A stretch of 64,000 nucleotides of DNA from Bacteroidales bacterium. GTDB taxonomy: Bacteria; Bacteroidota; Bacteroidia; Bacteroidales; VadinHA17. Shown here one piece after another: positions 33,179 to 41,505 of this stretch. The stretch is from positions 225,979 to 289,978 of the forward strand of contig JAJFVL010000046.1 of the NCBI GenBank assembly GCA_021371855.1, written 5' to 3'. The notes beneath the pieces were generated by a model, which was given only the letters and a program-made list of their open reading frames with translations, did not search any database and was not told where the DNA came from. Positions within the stretch are counted from its first letter, which is position 1. Every line of letters starts with the position of its first letter. The position numbers and the translations under genes were made by a program.

Positions 33179-34383
33179 TTACCGGTTATTGTAACTGGAG
33201 CCGGGTTTCCATCTGGGTCGCTTTTCTTCAAATGCTAAACGCTTACCCACCTGAAACAATAATTTCAATTCATTTATAGCGCCATCCATTGTCCAGGTTG
33301 ATGCATTATATTCATCAGAAGGGCGATGGTAATTTTTCTTATTGTATTCGTCCTGTATTTTCCCCCCGTACTCTTTCCCTTTTCCAATAACATCAATACC
33401 ACTCTGCACATACAAAGCAGGTACTCCTGCTTTGGCAAAACTAAAATGATCAGAACGATAATAAGATCCTGCTTCAGGATGTGTCTCAACAGATATATAA
33501 CCGCCTTCTTTTTTAACTTCTTCCCTGAAATAATCTTCCAGTTCTGACTGTCCCTCTCCAATTATAACCATATCATTTGTTTCAGTACTCCAATTCAAAC
33601 ATTCCATGTTAATGTTTGCAACCATTTTATTTAAAGGATAAACAGGGTTCTTAACAAAATATTCAGATCCCAGAAGCATCTGCTCTTCAGAAGTAACCGC
33701 AAGAAAGATTATTTTTTTGCGACAGTTTCGGGAAGCCAGCCAATCACATCACAATTCTTAATGTCTTTACCACGGTTATCCAACTGAAGCCTTGAAGTAT
33801 TGAAACTATTTTGTTGAACAATGAAAGGATAGCCTGCCGCTTCAGTATTATGGATTATTAAACAGCCTTTTGCACCTTGTCTGGCGGCTTCTTCAAACTT
33901 ATATGTCCAACGTCCGTAAAAATAGGTCATTGTCTTTCCTTTGAACAGGTTTGTATCGCCTGCCCAAAATCCGGGATCATTCACTATTACCATCACCACC
34001 TTATCTTTCACATCCAATCCTTCATAATCATTCCAATTATACTCCGGGGCCACAACTCCATAACCTGCAAATACAAGTTCCGTATTATCAAGACCAATGT
34101 CTTCAGCAGTTTTATCTGTCCATATGATTTAATTATCATAGGCATTTAACGTAAAATTACCTTTTGGAGATTGAACTTTCATGTTTGGTGCAGCGGTAGC
34201 CAAAATACTCACCATAGGTACCTCCTGGAAAAAGTTATTGCCATTACCGGGTTCAAGTCCCGCTGCTGAAAATTGCTTTTGTATGTAATTAATCGTCATT
34301 GTTTCTCCAGAGGTAAAAGGTTTGCAATAGTGAAACATCCATAGATCTAAAAAGAAATCTTTTAACCCGAACTTATATTGCAC
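33179..34383 (-). pseudogene. Decayed M28-family zinc aminopeptidase
   Basis: Three pieces on the minus strand read as one peptidase. The N part (34383-34132) has TSGETMTINYIQKQFSAAGL and ends at a TAA (34129-34131). The middle (34128-33709) continues in the same frame with IIWTDKTAEDIGLDNTELVF and GYGVVAPEYNW, so the TAA is a single nonsense change. The C part (33718-33179) starts IIFLAVTSEEQMLLGSEYFV in another frame. Between the middle and C parts the segment with the first zinc-binding His and Asp is gone, so it is inactive regardless of readthrough. The SEEQ catalytic Glu and the SDHFSF His remain. The first residues of the gene are also missing. Confidence 0.85.
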
Positions 34384-34698
34384 ATTGGCTGAAAAGTTCA
34401 GAAGTATCAGGGAGAATATTTGACTCAGATTTCTACTAAAATTAGTCCCAGGACATCTGAATTAAATTTGGAATCAGTATTTAAAGTTTCTAACTTTATA
34501 AAATGTCTAATGGTTTATCTCATCATGAACAGAAAAATATTGTACACCATTTCAAGACAATTGTATTCATTCTCAGTTATATACTTAAGTATAGAATCAT
34601 GATTAAATAATAATCAGTTATTATACTGGTATACGGAACCATTTGAATCCGTGGCGGAACCGAAAAGCCCTATGAGTAGGATAACTAATCTAAAAGAG

Positions 34699-36153
34699 AT
34701 GAAAAAATTATTTACTCTGTTAATGGTGGTCATAATGCTTTCAGATGCTTTTGGACAGAATGCAGATCAAAAGTGGTCAATTGGTCTCTTTGGCGGGAAA
34801 ACCGAATACAAAGGAGATATTGGCAATGGATTTTTCAAATATCAACCATTCTACCAACTTGGAGGATTAGCTATAAATCATTATCTGAATCCTTCATTTG
34901 ATATAGGTATTCAAGGTGAAACCGGTGCTTATGGTTTTATGAAACCCTATGTAAGAAGTTTCCTTTCAGATAAAACTGATGGAAGTCTGCTTCTGAGGTA
35001 CAAACTCAACAATGGTTACATTTTCAAAGAGGATGCAATAATTGCTCCTTATTTAACTGGTGGTTTTGGGTTTGCTGGTTTTTCAGGGAGCAGAACCAAA
35101 GAAGGTGAGCTGGATGGGATACTGCCATTGGGAGGTGGAATAAAGGTAAACCTTTCCCACACAGTGGCTTTACAATATCAGCTCCTGTATAATCTTACTA
35201 ATGGAGATAACCGGGATCTTGTTGTTGCTGGTAAGAATGACAAATTTATTGCACATACACTCGGACTTATTTTCAGTTTTGGCTCTCCTAAAGACGCTGA
35301 CAAAGATGGAGTTGCTGATAAACTTGACAAATGTCCCGGAACACCTGAAGGTGTCAAAGTTACACTTAATGGCTGTCCGGTAGATGGTGACAATGACGGG
35401 ATTGCTGACTATCTTGACAAATGCCCCTCTGTTGCAGGTATCGCCGCCTTTACTGGTTGTCCCGATTCTGATGGTGATGGAGTACAGGACTCACAGGATA
35501 AATGCCTTGACGTCAAAGGTCTTGCTTCATTAGACGGATGCCCCGATTCAGATGGCGATGGTATTACTGATGCTAATGATAAGTGCCCGAATGTCAAGGG
35601 ACTTGCCGCATTCAGCGGATGTCCTGACACCGATGGTGACGGTATTACTGATTCAGAAGACAGGTGCCCAAATGTAAAAGGCCCAAAAGAACTGAAAGGA
35701 TGCCCCGATGGTGACAACGATGGTATTGCGGATATTGATGATAAATGTCCTACAGTCTACGGTATTGTAGCAAACAAAGGCTGTCCGGAAATAAAAGAAG
35801 AGACAAAAGAGGTATTCACCAAAGCTCTGACCGGGATCCTCTTCGAAACAGGAAAGGATGTAATTAAATCTTCATCATTCCAAATATTGAACAATATCGT
35901 TACTATATTGAATGAGAACCCTGCATACAATCTTAATATTGACGGTCATACCGATGCTGTTGGAGATGATGCCAGGAACCTCGATCTGTCTCAGAGACGT
36001 GCCGATGCAGTAAAAAAATACCTGGTAGATAATGGGATTAATGCTTCAAGATTAACTGCCGAAGGATATGGTGAGGCAATGCCTGTGGCTGATAACAAAA
36101 CTTCCGCAGGAAGAGCAAAAAACAGAAGAGTGGAATTCAAGGTTATCTTTTAA
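34699..36153 (+). CDS. OmpA-family outer-membrane protein with thrombospondin type 3 repeats
   Basis: The start at 34699 gives a signal peptide MKKLFTLLMVVIMLSDAFGQ; an upstream in-frame start at 34651 is less likely. Residues 20-190 form a beta-barrel-like domain (SIGLFGGKTEYKGDIGNGF). Six calcium-binding thrombospondin type 3 repeats follow (DADKDGVADKLDKCP, SDGDGITDANDKCP and similar, about residues 195-375). Last is an OmpA C-terminal peptidoglycan-binding domain with NIDGHTDAVGDD, LDLSQRRADAVKKYL and GRAKNRRVEFKV. It should tether the outer membrane to peptidoglycan. 484 residues, common Bacteroidota architecture. Confidence 0.9.
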   Translation: MKKLFTLLMVVIMLSDAFGQNADQKWSIGLFGGKTEYKGDIGNGFFKYQPFYQLGGLAINHYLNPSFDIGIQGETGAYGFMKPYVRSFLSDKTDGSLLLRYKLNNGYIFKEDAIIAPYLTGGFGFAGFSGSRTKEGELDGILPLGGGIKVNLSHTVALQYQLLYNLTNGDNRDLVVAGKNDKFIAHTLGLIFSFGSPKDADKDGVADKLDKCPGTPEGVKVTLNGCPVDGDNDGIADYLDKCPSVAGIAAFTGCPDSDGDGVQDSQDKCLDVKGLASLDGCPDSDGDGITDANDKCPNVKGLAAFSGCPDTDGDGITDSEDRCPNVKGPKELKGCPDGDNDGIADIDDKCPTVYGIVANKGCPEIKEETKEVFTKALTGILFETGKDVIKSSSFQILNNIVTILNENPAYNLNIDGHTDAVGDDARNLDLSQRRADAVKKYLVDNGINASRLTAEGYGEAMPVADNKTSAGRAKNRRVEFKVIF

Positions 36154-36184
36154 TCCTGTTTCATCCGTAAATAATTTTTAGTTT

Positions 36185-36210
36185 AAGGTTCCCGCCAAGG
36201 CGGGAACCTT
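36185..36210. terminator. Hairpin after the OmpA gene
   Basis: AAGGTTCCCGCC (36185-36196) pairs perfectly with GGCGGGAACCTT (36199-36210), 2-base loop, then TTTG; strong 12-bp stem 31 bases past the stop codon. Confidence 0.7.
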
Positions 36211-36230
36211 TGAGAATTAATTATGTACAT

Positions 36231-37325
36231 ATGAATCAATCACTTTTTATCTTATTGAAAAAAATTTCCCGATCTGCCTGTCGTAAGGTAAAGTTATTTA
36301 TCATAATCGCTTTATCAGGGATAGCAAATCTCTCTTTTGCCGGGGAACCGACTGTCCTCATATTTATTGTTGACGGACTTCAGAGAGATGCAGCAGAAGC
36401 AGCGGCAGCTAACGGTGCCGAAAATATCAAATTCCTTATTGGGAACGGAGTAACGGTCCGGGAAGCTTATTGCACAAGTCCTGCACCACGCATGTTTTTA
36501 CCCGATGGATCCCTTCCGTGGGGAACATCGTCTTCACCAAATGTTGCAATGCATACAGGTACTCATGTTTTTGAATCGAGGATGATGGACGATATTTTTC
36601 TTTCCGCCAGACGGGCAAAAATCAAATCAGTTTTTGCCGGAGGAGCAGAAAATTATGTTGAATTCACTACACCTGATTTTTGTTATGCAGGCTCTCTTAC
36701 TGATTCTGCAGTAGTACAATACGGAATGAATCATTTTACAAAAGACAATACACGGTTAATCAGACTTCACCTTCAGCAGATCAGAGACAGCTGGACCGGT
36801 CCGGAAGAAAAACTAAATCCCGGTTCCGGTTACCAGCATGCTATCCTTAGAGCTGATGCTCTTCTGGGTAAGCTTATCCTGATGTTTAAAAATGCAGGAG
36901 TATGGAATGATACTTATATTGTTTTGGCAGGAGACCATGGTATGGGTATTACTAAAGAAAGTGAGCATCCGCCTTCAGTTCCTTCCTCATGGTCGACATT
37001 TATGAATTTTTACGGTCCCGGTATAAAAAAAGGCAAAAGTATCCCTTATGCTGAAACACCGGATATTGCAATTATGGTTAATCACTTTTTAAGACTTGAA
37101 CCACTAAAAGGTCATACAGATCCCAAAGTGAAAATTGAACCAAAAGGGACCACAGGTACATTCCTGTGCAACATCTTTGAAGGGAATCCGGATGAGATCA
37201 CTCATCCCAAATATATCAAAAGATATCTGGAAAGTAAAAACTGGGAACCTTCTGATGATTATTCAGAATACCGGCTGGCTATGCTTTCTTATATCAGAGA
37301 GTCACTTGTGCCAGCCTCTCATTAA
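36231..37325 (+). CDS. Alkaline-phosphatase-fold hydrolase (type I phosphodiesterase/nucleotide pyrophosphatase-like)
   Basis: The first ATG in frame is at 36231; the frame is open from a TTG at 36210 that lies on the terminator. The 364-residue product has a signal/anchor segment (LFIIIALSGIANLSFAGE) and the metal-site strand VLIFIVDGLQRDA. A SSSPNVAMHTG segment follows, placing the likely catalytic Ser/Thr, and then VLAGDHGMGIT, the metal-binding DHG. This fold covers phosphodiesterases, phosphonate hydrolases and sulfatase-like enzymes; substrate cannot be read. It is monocistronic and convergent with the CBM9-like gene. Confidence 0.75.
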   Translation: MNQSLFILLKKISRSACRKVKLFIIIALSGIANLSFAGEPTVLIFIVDGLQRDAAEAAAANGAENIKFLIGNGVTVREAYCTSPAPRMFLPDGSLPWGTSSSPNVAMHTGTHVFESRMMDDIFLSARRAKIKSVFAGGAENYVEFTTPDFCYAGSLTDSAVVQYGMNHFTKDNTRLIRLHLQQIRDSWTGPEEKLNPGSGYQHAILRADALLGKLILMFKNAGVWNDTYIVLAGDHGMGITKESEHPPSVPSSWSTFMNFYGPGIKKGKSIPYAETPDIAIMVNHFLRLEPLKGHTDPKVKIEPKGTTGTFLCNIFEGNPDEITHPKYIKRYLESKNWEPSDDYSEYRLAMLSYIRESLVPASH

Positions 37326-37346
37326 CAATCATGTCTCTCCCTGATG

Positions 37347-38489
37347 CTATTTGCTTTCTGGTTTCTTTGGATTGAATAATACAATCTTCCCATCATGATA
37401 AATTGTCCAGACAGGATCATCATTCTTAACAGGGAAATAACTCTCAAATGTTGAGCGCGTGGAGCTTATTACCGGAGCTGGCAGGTTTTTCGGGAAATCT
37501 GATCTTCTTAATCCAATATCCCCCAGACTGGAAGAATAAGTGTTGTTTTTCTTAAAATACTCATATTCTGCATAATAGATTTTTCGTAACGCCCACTTTA
37601 AATCCAGGTCCCTGTCGGGAACAAAGGTTTCCATTCCATCGCCTGCCTGGATAGTTGAAAATTGCAGATAACCCCACATTTCAGGCATGTGCATATTGAT
37701 ACGCCCCTGAGGAGACCAAACCCAGTTATTTTCAGGAAAAGATCGCCCGGTTTGTGGATCGACCTCTTTTTTGTACTTCCCTGCCTCAACAACAGTACGC
37801 CATTCAACCCTTGAAAAATTTATTCTCCACTGACCTACAATTTCAGGAGAGCCAGTTGTTGCAGCCCATTCCTTAAATGTTTTGAATGGAATCACCAGCT
37901 CAACCGTCCAGTTTCTGTCAACATCAGAGGGATTATTTATTGTGCCGTCAACCCTGACTCCTACCTTCAGTCCGGCAATATCCCATCCGTTTATAGCTGA
38001 CCCTCCGTCACGGTAGGCTTTTAACAATAAGAGATCCCACGGTGTCCCATAGGCATTAACTTCGAGCTCATAATAAGCCTGTGTATCTCCATCCGGATCG
38101 ATAAATACCTCAAAGTCATTATCATAGAAAATGACAGTATCTCTCTGCCTCAATGTTGCCCATACATCAGGTTCTTCAAGTTCTGCAGCTATATAAAGAT
38201 TTGAATCGTCCCACAGTAATTTTGCACGGGTTTTTAATTCCGGAACGGGTTTGGCAGATCCCTCTATGTCGACAAAATATTCTGTCCATGGGACTGCGCC
38301 CCAGGATTCTTCATCAAGAACTCCGTCGGGAGTAACAGGAGAAGCTGTACGGTAGCATACATAGCCCCTCGGCTTAGGTTCCGGAGGCAATTGCAATGAA
38401 GAACTCTCTTTAGTTACCGGAGACCGGATACAGGAATAAAAGCTGATCAGCAATCCTGACAACAAAAATAAATCAAATCTTCTGTTCAT
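37347..38489 (-). CDS. Family 9-like carbohydrate-binding lipoprotein
   Basis: The start at 38489 gives MNRRFDLFLLSGLLISFYSC, a lipoprotein signal with lipobox; the frame is open up to 38642 but the extra residues are not signal-like. The 380-residue body matches the CBM9-like fold seen in Bacteroidota: TPDGVLDEESWGAVPWTEYFVDIEG, AKLLWDDSNLYIAAELEEPDVWA, and YDNDFEVFIDPDGDTQAYYELEVNA (these are partial quotes of three separate strands). WRINFSRVEWR follows. The C terminus ends with an unusual DDPVWTIYHDGKIVLF strand. Likely binds glycan at the cell surface next to the GH2 and GH127 enzymes encoded beside it. Confidence 0.7.
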   Translation of the reverse strand: MNRRFDLFLLSGLLISFYSCIRSPVTKESSSLQLPPEPKPRGYVCYRTASPVTPDGVLDEESWGAVPWTEYFVDIEGSAKPVPELKTRAKLLWDDSNLYIAAELEEPDVWATLRQRDTVIFYDNDFEVFIDPDGDTQAYYELEVNAYGTPWDLLLLKAYRDGGSAINGWDIAGLKVGVRVDGTINNPSDVDRNWTVELVIPFKTFKEWAATTGSPEIVGQWRINFSRVEWRTVVEAGKYKKEVDPQTGRSFPENNWVWSPQGRINMHMPEMWGYLQFSTIQAGDGMETFVPDRDLDLKWALRKIYYAEYEYFKKNNTYSSSLGDIGLRRSDFPKNLPAPVISSTRSTFESYFPVKNDDPVWTIYHDGKIVLFNPKKPESK

Positions 38490-38675
38490 TTTTGTTACTG
38501 CTTTTTTAATCGTTTCAATCATAACCATCAGCATTTTATCAAAATTGTCCATAACGATTATTTTAGATATATAATGAAATTCTGTTACTCTTATTTTGAC
38601 AGGAACCTGTAAGTTATGAAAATATCCGCAGATCACGAACAATCGTTAATATTTCCCATTCCCGTCAAATATTTT

Positions 38676-38683
38676 TAATTTTG
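38676..38683 (+). promoter_or_regulatory. -7-like box upstream of the GH2 gene (TAATTTTG)
   Basis: Matches TAnnTTTG 68 bases before the start; no clear -33 element. Confidence 0.3.
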
Positions 38684-38750
38684 AATAACCAAACTGTTGA
38701 CTTGAAATAAGATTCACAGAATAATCAACTTACCTGAAATACCGATTGCC

Positions 38751-41360
38751 ATGAAAACCATTCGATTTTTCCTGATCCTGTTAATTATGCTGCCGTCATT
38801 TGCAGTGGCACAATCTTCCAGGTATTTTCTCCACGACAACTGGAAAGCAAAAAGAGCTACTGATGTGCTGGCCGATGGTACTGAAATAACAGCAGCTGAC
38901 TTCAAACCTGAAGGTTGGCTTGATGCAGTGGTTCCCGGGACTATCCTTACAACTCTTTTACATAATAATCAGATTGCCGATCCTTTTTTCGGAATGAATA
39001 ATAATCTTATCCCTGACGTGTATGATACAGGCAGAGATTATTATACCTACTGGTTTCTCAATGAGTTTGAAATTCCTGATATTAAAGATGGTCAGGAGGC
39101 ATGGATCAATTTCAGAGGAATAAATTATTTTGCCGATATATTTCTGAATGGTCACAGGATAAATACAAATACACACCAGGGTATGTATCTCAGAGAAAAG
39201 TATCTGATCACACCCTGTCTGAATAAAGGGAAACCAAATAAACTGGCGATATGGGTGGCTCCTCCTGATCCTGTCGGAAATGCTGCAGCCGGTCAGGGTG
39301 GTGATGGGACCATCGGACGTAATCTGACCATGCAATGTACGGCAGGATGGGATTGGATCTGTCCTATGCGCGACAGGAATACAGGTATCTGGGACCAGGT
39401 TTCTGTTGAAATCACTGGTTCCGTCGATTTGAAGAATCCTTACATCGAAACAAGAGTCCCGGAAATAAGAGTACCCGGAAAAAACCAGGCTCCTGCATAT
39501 GTCAGGCTATCGGTTGAGTTAAAAAACGCATCATCGAAAATTGTTAACGGGACTTTAAATGTTGAATTCGATGGTCACAAAAGTTCTTTGAAAATTGCCA
39601 TTAATCCTTTCGAAGAAAAGATCGCCTCATTCCCCGAGATTAAGGTTGACAACCCAAAATTATGGTGGCCAAACGGGATGGGCGATCAGCCGTTATATAA
39701 CATGAAAATTGATTTCATTGCACAGGATGGAACAAATATTGATTCTGAAACGGTTACTTTTGGCATCAGGGAAACAAGCAACTATTTTGATGAAAAAATT
39801 AAAGGAAGGGTATTTACAGTAAATGGTCAGAAACTATTTATCAAAGGCGGCAACTGGATCGCATCAGATGCCATGCTTCGTTTGACAAAAGAGCGCTACG
39901 AATCAGAAGTGAGGCTGCATGCCGGAATGAACATGAATATGATCAGAGTTTGGGGAGGCGGCCTGACCGAACGACCCGAATTTTACGATGCATGTGATAA
40001 ATACGGAATACTGGTATGGCAGGATCTCTGGGTTTCAGGCGACTGTAACGGGGAGTGGCCCGATCCACAAAAGAAAGAGTCGCAGGCCAGACGAAAAGCT
40101 TATCCCGACAATCACGACCTGTTTCTGGAAGCAGTTATTGACCAGATTAAAATGTTAAGAAATCACCCCAGCCTCTATCTGTGGTGCGGAGGAAATGAGA
40201 CCCTTCCTCCTTCTGACATATTGAAGGCTCTGGAAGAAAACATATTCCCCACCTTCGATCCCAAAAGATTTTTTCTGGATCAGTCAACTTCCTCCCGCCT
40301 TATGACAAATACCATAGGAGGTAACGGTGACGGACCTTACGGTATCAGGGAACCTGAAAAGATCTTCACTGAAAGATCATATCCGTTTAATCCAGAAACC
40401 GGCTCTATAGGAATTCCCAACTATGACGGGCTCAAGAAAATCATACCCGAAGATGAAATGACACCACCACAGTCATTCAGGGCAGGCAAATCCTGGTCAT
40501 ATCATAAATATCTGCCTTTGAATAATTTCCCCGATCGTTACGGGAAGGTAAAAGATATCCGTGATTTCTGTTTCAAAGCCCAGATGGTCAGCTACGAACA
40601 ATACCGCGCACTCCAGGAAGGTTTTAATTATAAAATGTGGGATTGGTATACAGGAATGCTTGTGTGGAAAAACCAGAATCCATGGACAGCATTGCGCGGA
40701 TCTTTTTATGACTATTATCTTGATTACAACGGCGGTTATTTCGGATATAAACATGGTGCAGCCCCGGTTCACATCCAGCTTAATCTGAATGATTCAGTGG
40801 TGTGCGTTTTAAACCAGACTGCAGAGAATGTAAACAATATCACAGCAAATGTAGGTCTTTATGATATGCACGGCAAACTGCTTTCTGAGCAGAAAAACAC
40901 AGTGAATCTGAAAGCTCAGGAGGTAACATTATTAAAAAAGGTCGTTTTACCAAAGGGCAACGGTGAGGTCTTCTTTCTGAAATTGCAGCTGACTGCTCAG
41001 GGGAAAGTGTTGGATGAGAATCTTTACTGGCTTTCAAATGTACCCCATCTGTATGAAAAGCTGAACGATCTGAAAGAAGTTGCTGTTAAGACCGTTATAA
41101 GTAAAAATGATGAAGATCATGCTGTTATTGCAATCTCCAATCCAAAAGATGAAACAGCGTTCTTCATCAGGTTAAAAATAACTAACGAAAAAAATGAACT
41201 TATTCTGCCTTCATATTTCACCGACAACTATTTCACTTTATTGCCGGGTGAGGTGAAACATGTTGAACTTGATTTGTCCGGAACAGATAAGAATAAAAGG
41301 AATGGAATTAAGCTTGTTGCAGAAGGGTGGAATGTTCCTAAACAAGAGACTGAATTTTAA
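38751..41360 (+). CDS. Glycoside hydrolase family 2 enzyme (mannosidase/glucosaminidase type)
   Basis: The 869-residue product has a signal peptide (1-20, ending FAVAQS) and a sugar-binding sandwich (about 25-200, HDNWKAKRATDVL, VPGTILTTLL, DTGRDYYTYWFLNEFEI). A GH2 immunoglobulin-like domain follows, then a TIM barrel. The acid/base is probably the Glu of LYLWCGGNETLPPSD near residue 484, the conserved NE of GH2. The overall pattern, including WDWICPMRDRNTGIW, matches the exo-beta-glucosaminidase/endo-beta-mannosidase branch rather than beta-galactosidases. Acts in the periplasm or outside. It converges with the GH127-type gene. Confidence 0.85.
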   Translation: MKTIRFFLILLIMLPSFAVAQSSRYFLHDNWKAKRATDVLADGTEITAADFKPEGWLDAVVPGTILTTLLHNNQIADPFFGMNNNLIPDVYDTGRDYYTYWFLNEFEIPDIKDGQEAWINFRGINYFADIFLNGHRINTNTHQGMYLREKYLITPCLNKGKPNKLAIWVAPPDPVGNAAAGQGGDGTIGRNLTMQCTAGWDWICPMRDRNTGIWDQVSVEITGSVDLKNPYIETRVPEIRVPGKNQAPAYVRLSVELKNASSKIVNGTLNVEFDGHKSSLKIAINPFEEKIASFPEIKVDNPKLWWPNGMGDQPLYNMKIDFIAQDGTNIDSETVTFGIRETSNYFDEKIKGRVFTVNGQKLFIKGGNWIASDAMLRLTKERYESEVRLHAGMNMNMIRVWGGGLTERPEFYDACDKYGILVWQDLWVSGDCNGEWPDPQKKESQARRKAYPDNHDLFLEAVIDQIKMLRNHPSLYLWCGGNETLPPSDILKALEENIFPTFDPKRFFLDQSTSSRLMTNTIGGNGDGPYGIREPEKIFTERSYPFNPETGSIGIPNYDGLKKIIPEDEMTPPQSFRAGKSWSYHKYLPLNNFPDRYGKVKDIRDFCFKAQMVSYEQYRALQEGFNYKMWDWYTGMLVWKNQNPWTALRGSFYDYYLDYNGGYFGYKHGAAPVHIQLNLNDSVVCVLNQTAENVNNITANVGLYDMHGKLLSEQKNTVNLKAQEVTLLKKVVLPKGNGEVFFLKLQLTAQGKVLDENLYWLSNVPHLYEKLNDLKEVAVKTVISKNDEDHAVIAISNPKDETAFFIRLKITNEKNELILPSYFTDNYFTLLPGEVKHVELDLSGTDKNKRNGIKLVAEGWNVPKQETEF

Positions 41361-41414
41361 GATTCTTAAAAATCAAATCGAACCGTGAACCATAAAAACC
41401 AGCCGGCTGTCCGG

Positions 41415-41464
41415 GCAAAGGGCGCAAAGCTAAAATCATGATTTATTTGCTTTGCGTTCTTTGC
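41415..41464. terminator. Imperfect long hairpin between convergent genes
   Basis: GCAAAGGGCGCAAAGC (41415-41430) pairs 14 of 16 bases with GCTTTGCGTTCTTTGC (41449-41464). It sits between the convergent GH2 and GH127-type genes and could terminate both. Confidence 0.55.
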
Positions 41465-41505
41465 GGTTAATTGATTTATGCTTTTCAGACAGCTTTCAGG
41501 ATTTC

